This document shows positions 6,798-12,494 of a DNA stretch of 12,494 bases, piece after piece (within the stretch, counting starts at the first letter, position 1; each line of letters opens with the position of its first letter). The position numbers were made by a program, and so were the translations under genes. The notes beneath the pieces were generated by a model. The model saw nothing but the letters and a program-made list of their open reading frames with translations. It did not search any database and was not told the origin of the DNA. Source of the DNA: Myxococcales bacterium (GTDB lineage Bacteria > Myxococcota > Myxococcia > Myxococcales > Myxococcaceae); contig PMBV01000265.1 of NCBI GenBank assembly GCA_003153055.1, forward strand, positions 1-12,494, in the 5' to 3' direction.

Positions 6798-7943
6798 TCA
6801 GGGGGTTTGGGGCGCGGCAGTCGCGGCGAACCTCACGGTTGCCCCGCGGAGGATCTTCTCGCGGTTGTCGAGGGCGGTCGCCACGAGCCCTCCAGGAACG
6901 AGCTGCATGACCACGACTCGCGCGGCCGTTGCCCCATCTGGGCCCAGCACGGCGCCGATCATCATCGGCTTGAGGGCCGCAACGGACCCCTGTATCGAGA
7001 TGAGCTCGTTGGAGACGTCAGCGACGGTGAGCCGGTCTGAAGGTGGCAGCGCCTCTGGCACCCGTGGTGGTGGCGTCTGCACGACGGTCGTCGGTGGGGG
7101 CTTTCCGTAGACGAATGGCACCGCGGCGAAGGTCACCGTGTCGTCATTGAAGCGGGAGAGGATCTCATGCTGGTCCGCGCCCACGGGGACGATGATGTCG
7201 ACCACCTGCGGGTGCGCTCGCCCACCGCTGGAGCCGCCAAAGGCCCAGCGCTCCGCGGTGGTGAGCACGGGCAGGGTGAGCGCGTCTGGCGCCGCCGAGC
7301 CCTTGACCCGCTCGACGAGGTTGAAGTTGCGCTCCCAGGCAGCCCCGGAGAGCTGCACCGACCACCCCCAGCTCGTCGCTGGTCTGCCGCCGAGGCGCGA
7401 AACTGGAACTCGGGCAATGATGGTCCGTCCACGCACCATGAGCGGCCCGGGGAAGGTGATGAAGGGGGCGAGGTCAGGGAGTGCGCCTTCGACGACCGCG
7501 CGGGCACTCGCCGGCTGCGGTGTCAGGACCACCGCGCGCTCCCAGGTGCGTCCGTCGGCGAACGCGACCCTTCGGCCAGGGATGCATGTGTCGTATCCGA
7601 GCCCGGGTGTCGGGTCGGTGTCGATGTAGATGTCGATGTTCTGGTAGTAGATGCCGTTGGTGAGCTGGGTGGGCGTCGTGTTGGTGCGCTGGGGCGTTCC
7701 TGGCGCCCTGATCGATGCTCCGACGGTCACCTCGAAGATGACGTCGTGGCCATCGACCCTGACGACGAACTTACGAAGGTCGAAGTCATCGGCCGACAGC
7801 TCGGAGTCACTGGGGGGAGAATACCCCCCGGGCCCATCTGCGTCGCCCGGAGGGTCTTCCAATTCGATGATGGTCTCCGGGGCTGCCGTACCTGGCATCG
7901 CCAGCAACACAGAGCAGTACAGCAGAAGCGTCGGAGAGAGCAT
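6798..7943 (-). CDS. Secreted protein with glucodextranase C-terminal-like (DOMON-type) domain
   Basis: 381 residues. The signal peptide is residues 1-21 (MLSPTLLLYCSVLLAMPGTA). Residues about 27-265 follow the pattern of the glucodextranase C-terminal binding module (Glucodextran_C, found on many exported glycan-active and S-layer-type proteins): an opening EDPPGDADGPGGY acidic loop likely to bind calcium, DLRKFVVRVDGHDVIFEVTV, QNIDIYIDTDP (101-111), a RVAFADGRTWERAV turn, and the closing HPQVVDIIVPVGADQHEILSRF (244-265). A proline-rich linker (281-301) leads to an 80-residue C-terminal part without recognised domain. No catalytic glycosidase domain is present, so it is more likely a binding or surface protein than an enzyme. 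The ATG lies 5 bp after the stop of the truncated gene upstream, indicating co-transcription before that gene was disrupted. Residues 38-53 are encoded by the 47-bp sequence repeated at the window end. Confidence 0.85.
   Translation of the reverse strand: MLSPTLLLYCSVLLAMPGTAAPETIIELEDPPGDADGPGGYSPPSDSELSADDFDLRKFVVRVDGHDVIFEVTVGASIRAPGTPQRTNTTPTQLTNGIYYQNIDIYIDTDPTPGLGYDTCIPGRRVAFADGRTWERAVVLTPQPASARAVVEGALPDLAPFITFPGPLMVRGRTIIARVPVSRLGGRPATSWGWSVQLSGAAWERNFNLVERVKGSAAPDALTLPVLTTAERWAFGGSSGGRAHPQVVDIIVPVGADQHEILSRFNDDTVTFAAVPFVYGKPPPTTVVQTPPPRVPEALPPSDRLTVADVSNELISIQGSVAALKPMMIGAVLGPDGATAARVVVMQLVPGGLVATALDNREKILRGATVRFAATAAPQTP
7786..7832 (+). repeat. 47-bp exact direct repeat, copy 1 (within the glucodextranase-like gene)
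   Basis: Identical base for base and in the same orientation to 12448-12494. The left flanks differ immediately (AAG here, GCC in copy 2); the right flank of copy 2 is outside the window. In the minus-strand gene it encodes PGGYSPPSDSELSAD (residues 38-52) plus two bases of the next codon. It contains a G6-N6-C6 hairpin at 7812-7829. Confidence 0.97.
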
Positions 7944-7948
7944 GGGCC

Positions 7949-8254
7949 TTAGGGGACGGTGACCTGGCAGTTGCTGTCTGTGTTGGCGTGAGTGATCGTC
8001 GCAGCCTGGACTCCGCCGTCGGACGCGATCAGCGAGGCCGTCACTCCAGTGGACGAGGGCTTGCCGAGCTCGCGGTACTCCTTCTTGTCGGCGCCGAGCT
8101 CGATGACGAATTGTGGCTGGTCACCGCTCGCCAGGAGGCCCGAGTGAGGCGTAATCGTCCCTGGGCCGACCGAGTTCGACATCAGGAACGTGAACTTGTG
8201 GTCGGACGTCGTGGCGTCAGCTGGAGTGCAGGCCTCCTCCGCTCCATTCGCGCA
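7949..8254 (-). pseudogene. 5'-truncated exported-protein gene (C-terminal about 100 residues remain)
   Basis: The minus-strand frame ending in TAA at 7949-7951 has coding character for about 101 codons (from CANGAEEACTPADATT to NTDSNCQVTVP). The frame continues upstream to an ATG at 8584, but that part is rich in Arg/His/Pro and is antisense to a better coding frame on the plus strand, so it is probably not translated sequence. No start with a ribosome-binding site lies near 8254. The remnant has three cysteines and a Ser/Thr/Val-rich beta-like pattern, typical of the end of a secreted protein; I do not recognise the family. It sits 5 bp upstream of the glucodextranase-like gene and would have been the preceding operon member. 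The exact 5' limit is uncertain by some tens of bases. Confidence 0.6.
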
Positions 8255-8284
8255 GCCAGCTGCCGTCCGATCGCGTTCACGGTG
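8225..8284. other. Probable breakpoint joining two truncated genes head to head
   Basis: Left of here the minus strand carries the credible coding frame; right of here the plus strand does. Each frame loses its start at this point, so neither gene is whole. No transposase, inverted repeat or tRNA marks the site. It may be a genomic rearrangement point or an assembly join. Confidence 0.5.
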
Positions 8285-8623
8285 CGCTCGAAGGACATCG
8301 ACACCGCCAACCTCGCGCTCGCGACCCTGGCCGACGGCGGCGTGCGGACGCTCCCTGACGGAAACGCGTTCTTGTGGGACACGTCGTCTGTGCATGTCAA
8401 GGGGAGTAGGTGGGTTTGGCAAGACGCGACCATGTACGACAACGGCACTCATGCTGACATTGATGCGACTGTGCAGATCGCCGCAAGCAAATTGGCGTTC
8501 GCCACAGCTGTGCTCAGCGACGATGAGCTCGCCGCTTACCTCACGCGTGAAGTCTTCGAGCTCAAAGAAGTGGGGAACGGCCACGGGTTCTCGACTCTCT
8601 CCTATTTGCGGACGCCCTCATGA
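8282..8623 (+). pseudogene. Probable 5'-truncated gene (C-terminal about 113 residues)
   Basis: The plus-strand frame runs to TGA at 8621-8623 and reads VRSKDIDTANLALATLADGG at its start and LYR-poor, acidic text ending HGFSTLSYLRTPS. Residue composition and codon use are convincing as coding. The frame is open back to an ATG at 7988, but that part is antisense to the better minus-strand frame. A GTG at 8282 could start a 113-residue protein, yet no ribosome-binding site precedes it, so I prefer a truncated gene whose real 5' end is missing. There is no signal peptide in the visible part and no family I recognise. It lies 140 bp before the Cys-rich lipoprotein gene on the same strand. Confidence 0.55.
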
Positions 8624-8763
8624 ACAAGCGCTCCAGTTCGGGACGATAACAGGAAACACCGTTGCGAGGTCAAGCATACTGACGATGGGCATCTCGGGCA
8701 GGCTCCTCCCGCAGTCTCACCGCGAGTTGAGAATGGTCCGGGAGTGCAGTACGTCGCCTTCCC
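8624..8763 (+). other. 140-bp intergenic region upstream of the Cys-rich lipoprotein
   Basis: No coding frame stands out. No strong Shine-Dalgarno lies before the ATG at 8764, and I could not find a credible -35/-10 pair or terminator. A promoter for the plus-strand genes may still lie here. Confidence 0.35.
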
Positions 8764-11289
8764 ATGCCTCAGTGTGCTGCGGTACGAGGGATTCTTGTCC
8801 TATTGGGGGCTGGAGTCGCGGCGGCGGTCGCTGGCTCCTGTGGGTCGGGACTTCGGCATTGCTCGGACGGTCGTATACCTCCGACCTTCTGTCACGAGCC
8901 CACGAAGCTGTGCGTGCTCCCTGACAAGGTCGACGGGGGAGACGGACGAGACGCTGGGGGCATCGCAAGCGACGGGGGCGAAGGCGACGATGCAGGGATG
9001 GGCTCCTGCCCCACTGCCGGCTGTCCAACTGGGTCCTGGTGTTCCGAAGGTCAGTGTACCGCAAAGCAAGCTAACGGGACCGGTTGCGACGGCGGCGTGG
9101 TGTGCGGTTCTGGGATCTGTGTGGCCGGCCTTTGCTGTGATGGCGAGTGCGTGGGTGGTTGTGGTCGATGCGATCTCCCCGCGTCGAAGGGGATATGCAC
9201 CGCCGTGGCTCGCGGGGACCCTGGTACGAGCCCGTCTTGTGCTCCGTATGTCTGCGACGGAGTTGGACGGACATGTCCGACGAACTGCTCCGATGCAGGC
9301 ATCTGCGTGTCAACGTCGACCTGCACCGCGGGTTCCTGCACGGGTCGAAAGGGCAATGGTCAAACGTGTACGAGCGGAACCCAGTGTGTCTCCGACCAAT
9401 GCGTCGACGGGGTGTGCTGCAATTTCCCCTGCGATGGCAGTTGTGACGTATGTAACGCCCCCTCGACACTGGGGATTTGCACTTTGACGGACCCGGGAAG
9501 TGCAGGGAGTCCGGCCTGCGCGCCGTTCGTATGTAACGGAGCCTCAGCCGCTTGCCCGGGGACATGCACCAGCGACACTCAGTGCGTAGTAGGCGACTAT
9601 TGCGCGAGTGGTTCCTGCGTCGCGAAGAAAGACAACGGGCAGGGGTGTACGGCGACCAGCCAGTGCAAGTCGGGCTACTGCAACACCGGCGTCTGTTGTG
9701 CATCGGGAATTTGCTGCACCTCGTCGACTGATTGCCCGGGGTCGTTCCGCTCGGCAGCTGTGTGTGGAGATTTGGGCGCATCGACGAACTGCCAAGGTAC
9801 CCGGAAGGACGCCACCTGTGTCAGCAACATGTGCGGGAGTTCTGTACAGGATGACGACTCCGCGTGCACGGGAGCGTCGCGGACGTGCGGAGCTTACAAG
9901 GATGTGGGATGCACCGCGGCAAATGCCCAACCCGTCGCCGCGTGCGGCACTCAGTGCTCCAATGCCAGTGACTGTAACCCTGGGTACACCTGCTCCGGAA
10001 TCGCTTGTGTCCTGATGGGTGGGGCAGGGGAGTCCTGTACTGGCACGGGCCAGGGTACCTGTCAGACCAACATGAAGTGCGAGGTCGGGGTGTGCTGTGC
10101 CTCGGGGGGCGGGACCTGCTGCGGCGCCACCCACCCGTGTGCAACTGGCCTCGCCTGTAACGCCACCACATTTGTTTGCAGTGCATCGTGCACGCCGAAT
10201 TCGAGCGTCGGGGGTGCTGATCCGGCGAATCAGTATTGCACCGATAGCGCACATTGTGTATCGAAGCTCGCGTTGGGGGACAGCTGCACTGCTGATGGGC
10301 AATGCGGGGGAGGGCACTGTGTAGATCATGTTTGCTGTGACTCGACTTGCAACGACAAGGTTTGTCAGCGATGTGACGCCGCGTCGAGCAGCGGCAAGGG
10401 GCATTGCGGGTGGAACGCCAGTCAGAACGACCCCGACAGCGAGTGTTCCATATCATCTTGGGCCTGTAATGGGAAGTGTGGGATCATAACGACGACCTAC
10501 ACCTGTAGCGGAGCATCGTACGCCTGCGCAACACACCAGGTCAGCACGAGCGTGGCCTCTGGCTCGGTCTGTGTTTCGAATGCGATAGTCCCGGTGAGCA
10601 ATACCGACTATTGCAACGCCGGCAGTAGCTGCGCTGACGGGGCGTGTTCCGCCCAGCAGTGGTGGACGAGCTGCAATGGTAGCGGAAGCTGTCGTGCCGC
10701 GAACGACACGGCCAATGCGTTCGTGGCTCCTGTGTATGCGTCCACTGGCTATACGCTGACGAGTTCTTGTGGCACGTCGGGCGCGGCCCTCTGTGGAGGC
10801 ACGACCCATTGCTCTGGGCAGACGCAGTATGCCGGCTATTCGTGTGACGCCGCGCATACGTGCGGCGTGAATGCTCAGAAGACGGGGTGCTGCGGTTGTG
10901 GCAACTTTGGCTGCGATCTTGGCGCATATGTCTGTAAAGGCAGTTGCTTGGCGGACGGCGACTGCGCCTCTGGCAGCTACTGCATCACCACGGTCGCAGG
11001 GTTCACAAATACCTGTCAGGGCGGTGCGCTCAATGATGTGTGCGACGTACCTCTGTCTTCGACGCAATTGGGGGGACAAGACTGCGACCCGGGTCTCACG
11101 TGTACTTCAGCCAAGATATGCAAGCTGATCGAAAACCAGGGATGCACGAGTAGTGACCAGTGCGGCCAAAACTACGGTCCGGGAGGGCATTACTCTCTTC
11201 TTAGTCTGACATGCAGAGCTGCCGGCTCATCGGGTGGTTTCGGTGTGCCATTGGCATGCAATGGTGGTGCCGCATACTGTTGCGATTGA
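8764..11289 (+). CDS. Large cysteine-rich repeat lipoprotein
   Basis: 841 residues. The N-terminus has a hydrophobic segment (9-24) followed by VAGSC; Cys26 fits a lipoprotein signal (Ala-Gly-Ser before Cys). An acidic Gly/Asp linker (about 53-79) leads to roughly 760 residues of cysteine-dense repeats with about one Cys in every eight residues. Units of the type CCDGECVGGCGRCDLP, CCNFPCDGSCDVCNAP and CCDSTCNDKVCQRCDA (near 128, 217 and 525) are followed by CAPYVCDG or CAPFVCNG-type motifs, interspersed with short SGYC/SGSC units. This architecture is common in uncharacterised myxobacterial cell-surface proteins; the cysteines should form disulphides after export. No catalytic domain is visible, so a structural, adhesive or binding role is inferred. 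The start codon lacks a clear ribosome-binding site, but it is the only one giving a complete signal sequence. GC content is lower than in the minus-strand genes. Confidence 0.88.
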   Translation: MPQCAAVRGILVLLGAGVAAAVAGSCGSGLRHCSDGRIPPTFCHEPTKLCVLPDKVDGGDGRDAGGIASDGGEGDDAGMGSCPTAGCPTGSWCSEGQCTAKQANGTGCDGGVVCGSGICVAGLCCDGECVGGCGRCDLPASKGICTAVARGDPGTSPSCAPYVCDGVGRTCPTNCSDAGICVSTSTCTAGSCTGRKGNGQTCTSGTQCVSDQCVDGVCCNFPCDGSCDVCNAPSTLGICTLTDPGSAGSPACAPFVCNGASAACPGTCTSDTQCVVGDYCASGSCVAKKDNGQGCTATSQCKSGYCNTGVCCASGICCTSSTDCPGSFRSAAVCGDLGASTNCQGTRKDATCVSNMCGSSVQDDDSACTGASRTCGAYKDVGCTAANAQPVAACGTQCSNASDCNPGYTCSGIACVLMGGAGESCTGTGQGTCQTNMKCEVGVCCASGGGTCCGATHPCATGLACNATTFVCSASCTPNSSVGGADPANQYCTDSAHCVSKLALGDSCTADGQCGGGHCVDHVCCDSTCNDKVCQRCDAASSSGKGHCGWNASQNDPDSECSISSWACNGKCGIITTTYTCSGASYACATHQVSTSVASGSVCVSNAIVPVSNTDYCNAGSSCADGACSAQQWWTSCNGSGSCRAANDTANAFVAPVYASTGYTLTSSCGTSGAALCGGTTHCSGQTQYAGYSCDAAHTCGVNAQKTGCCGCGNFGCDLGAYVCKGSCLADGDCASGSYCITTVAGFTNTCQGGALNDVCDVPLSSTQLGGQDCDPGLTCTSAKICKLIENQGCTSSDQCGQNYGPGGHYSLLSLTCRAAGSSGGFGVPLACNGGAAYCCD

Positions 11290-11334
11290 TTGTGTTGATA
11301 GCCGTCGCCGAGTGCTTGGCGGCGTCTCATGGAC

Positions 11335-11348
11335 AAGGGAACTTGATG
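11335..11348 (+). promoter_or_regulatory. Ribosome-binding site and TGATG start context of the P-loop gene
   Basis: AAGGGA at 11335-11340 lies 5 nt before ATG 11346-11348 and decides that start. A five-codon frame (ATG at 11329, TGA at 11344-11346) ends on the start codon itself (TGATG). This could be a leader peptide giving coupling, but it is short enough to be chance. Confidence 0.6.
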
Positions 11349-12437
11349 ATCGTCGAAGCGAACTTACTTGAAACGCATTTCTCCGGCAGACGAGTTGCTG
11401 TGGTGTATTTTAACAAAGACGCTCGTAGTCTACTACGCGCGCACGCAGCTGGAATAGCGGCGTTTCCGTTCTCTATTGACTGCGTCATCGACCCAACTTT
11501 GCGATATCGCCCGCGCGTGTATGAGCTCGCTCAGCAAGTTGCCGGCGCTCACGGGCGTGTCTTTGCCGACGTGAGGCGGATTGAGGAACTCGTTCGTGCT
11601 CGGTCGTTCGATGCGGTCCTGATCTTCGAGACGGGCTACGAAGATCAGTTGCAGGACCATCTATTCGAGTTCGACGAGCCACAAATCGAGTCCCTCGAAG
11701 CCCTTGATGCGAAGTGCGAGGCGGACTTTCGCAACTACGAGCGTGCCGATGGGAACGCAGAGTTCAATGCGCGCTGGTCAAAGTACGCCGTTCAGTTTTT
11801 GTCGGAGTACTTCTCTCAGAATCACATTCTCGTTGTCAATGCATATAATGCGTTGATTGAGAGCGTGAATATCGACCAGGATCACGCGCTCTCGTTTCTG
11901 GAGCGCCATGCGATCTTGCCGACGATCCCCCCATCTCTTTCTGAGGTTCCAGTCCGGTTCATACTCGGTGAGGACTGGGCCTGTGGGAAGACCTCATACC
12001 TCGTCGATCAAATGCGGAAGGGCTCGAGTGGCCTCGCGGGCGACTTCTGGTTTCGTTTTGTGTCGGCTGACGCGATCCCGAGTTTTCAAATGCAGGACAT
12101 GTTTGCGATAAAGGGAGTGATCGCCAATCTCGTTCGGCGAGCCCACGACCGGAACCCGGGCAGACCAGTCTATGTGAAGCTCGACGGTCGTCTTGAGGAA
12201 TTTGTCTTCGGCATCCCGCGTGATCGGACCTACCTTGTGAAGGACGTTCATCGCTTTTTCCGGGATTGTCGGTTCGTCGTCGTTCACAAGGCCGACTCGG
12301 CAAGGATGCGTGACCTTGTTGGGAGGTTCATTAGGAAGTACGAACTCGAAGGAGAATTCGTGGACCGCGTCCGGGCTATGCCCGACGGGAGTTTCGAGGA
12401 CCTTGGCCGCCTCGAAGGACTGCCCCCCAGTCGGTGA
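11346..12437 (+). CDS. P-loop protein with BioD/DUF1611-like nucleotide-binding motif
   Basis: 363 residues from the ATG at 11346, chosen for its AAGGGA ribosome-binding site. In-frame starts at 11211 and 11256 overlap the Cys-rich gene; they would add a hydrophobic N-terminus but lack such a site. Residues about 13-100 look Rossmann-like (RRVAVVYFNKDARSLL, then FDAVLIFETG). At 204-217, RFILGEDWACGKTS has the form G-x-D-x-x-x-G-K-T, as in dethiobiotin synthetase (GTDTGVGKT) and the DUF1611/DgcN family (GTDCAVGK); Gly208, Asp210, Lys215 and Thr216 are the key residues. Hydrophobic strands at 275-280 and 309-314 (FVVVHKAD) could complete the fold. Overall length fits DUF1611, but the rest of the sequence does not match confidently, so only a nucleotide-binding role is proposed. 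It follows the Cys-rich gene by 56 bp and is probably co-transcribed. Its GC content is the lowest in the window, suggesting different ancestry. Confidence 0.75.
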   Translation: MIVEANLLETHFSGRRVAVVYFNKDARSLLRAHAAGIAAFPFSIDCVIDPTLRYRPRVYELAQQVAGAHGRVFADVRRIEELVRARSFDAVLIFETGYEDQLQDHLFEFDEPQIESLEALDAKCEADFRNYERADGNAEFNARWSKYAVQFLSEYFSQNHILVVNAYNALIESVNIDQDHALSFLERHAILPTIPPSLSEVPVRFILGEDWACGKTSYLVDQMRKGSSGLAGDFWFRFVSADAIPSFQMQDMFAIKGVIANLVRRAHDRNPGRPVYVKLDGRLEEFVFGIPRDRTYLVKDVHRFFRDCRFVVVHKADSARMRDLVGRFIRKYELEGEFVDRVRAMPDGSFEDLGRLEGLPPSR

Positions 12438-12447
12438 TGCCCGTGCC

Positions 12448-12494
12448 TCATCGGCCGACAGCTCGGAGTCACTGGGGGGAGAATACCCCCCGGG
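12448..12494 (+). repeat. 47-bp exact direct repeat, copy 2 (window end)
   Basis: Identical to 7786-7832, beginning 11 bp after the P-loop gene's stop and running to the last base of the window. Read on the minus strand it encodes the same PGGYSPPSDSELSAD frame, but leftward the sequence diverges at once, so any second copy of the glucodextranase-like gene is cut off here. The full repeat length to the right is unknown. Confidence 0.97.
12474..12491. repeat. G6-AGAATA-C6 perfect hairpin (also at 7812-7829)
   Basis: Six G, a six-base loop and six C form a small all-GC stem inside each copy of the 47-bp repeat. No T-run follows on either strand, so it is not a typical intrinsic terminator. In copy 1 it lies in coding sequence. 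It may be a polymerase or assembly stumbling point. Confidence 0.6.

Noticed and set aside
7167..7952. 261-residue open frame on the plus strand
   Set aside because: Antisense to the glucodextranase-like gene; no recognisable domain or start signal.
8225..8284. Divergent promoter between two intact genes
   Set aside because: Neither frame has a credible start or ribosome-binding site here, and the two coding frames nearly abut, leaving no room for paired promoters.
9544..10404. 286-residue open frame on the minus strand
   Set aside because: Antisense to the Cys-rich lipoprotein; Arg/Ala-rich translation typical of a shadow frame.
9000..11280. Repetitive appearance suggesting a CRISPR array or tandem DNA repeat
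   Set aside because: The periodicity is at the protein level (cysteine motifs) with diverged DNA; there are no identical repeats with regular spacers.
11211..11345. Upstream extension of the P-loop gene with a hydrophobic N-terminus
   Set aside because: It overlaps the 3' end of the Cys-rich gene and lacks a ribosome-binding site; the ATG at 11346 has AAGGGA at proper spacing. A membrane-anchored form is not fully excluded.

Overview
The window is GC-rich over most of its length, with strong G/C preference at third codon positions. It encodes many exported, lipid-anchored and cysteine-repeat proteins, plus an ECF sigma factor next to a FecR-TPR protein. Together these suggest Myxococcota (a myxobacterium or relative). 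This is inference from style and gene families; there is no rRNA or marker gene to fix the taxon. No tRNA, rRNA, CRISPR array, transposase or phage gene was seen.

Minus-strand block (about 8254 down to 1), read in transcription order: a 5'-truncated exported-protein remnant (7949-8254); a secreted protein with a glucodextranase C-terminal-like binding domain (6798-7943); a small outer-membrane beta-barrel protein (5780-6685); an ECF sigma factor (5139-5741); a membrane FecR-domain/TPR protein (3409-5142); a CAP/SCP-domain lipoprotein (1931-3412); then, after 83 bp, a putative lipoprotein (1053-1847) and a secreted papain-like cysteine peptidase with cysteine-rich tail repeats (1-1056, cut by the window edge). 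Stop/start codons overlap by four bases at three junctions: sigma/FecR, FecR/CAP and lipoprotein/peptidase. The central genes look like one envelope-signalling operon: an outer-membrane barrel, a sigma factor, its probable inner-membrane regulator and a surface lipoprotein.

Plus-strand block (about 8282-12437): a gene fragment lacking a credible 5' end (8282-8623), a large cysteine-rich lipoprotein (8764-11289) and a P-loop protein (11346-12437) with a BioD/DUF1611-like nucleotide-binding motif. GC content falls visibly in this block, most clearly in the last gene.

Two structural oddities frame the plus-strand block. Near 8225-8284 two gene fragments meet head to head, each missing its 5' part. 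The last 47 bp of the window exactly repeat 7786-7832, inside the glucodextranase-like gene, in the same orientation. These may mark a real rearrangement or insertion, or an assembly artefact; read mapping would decide.
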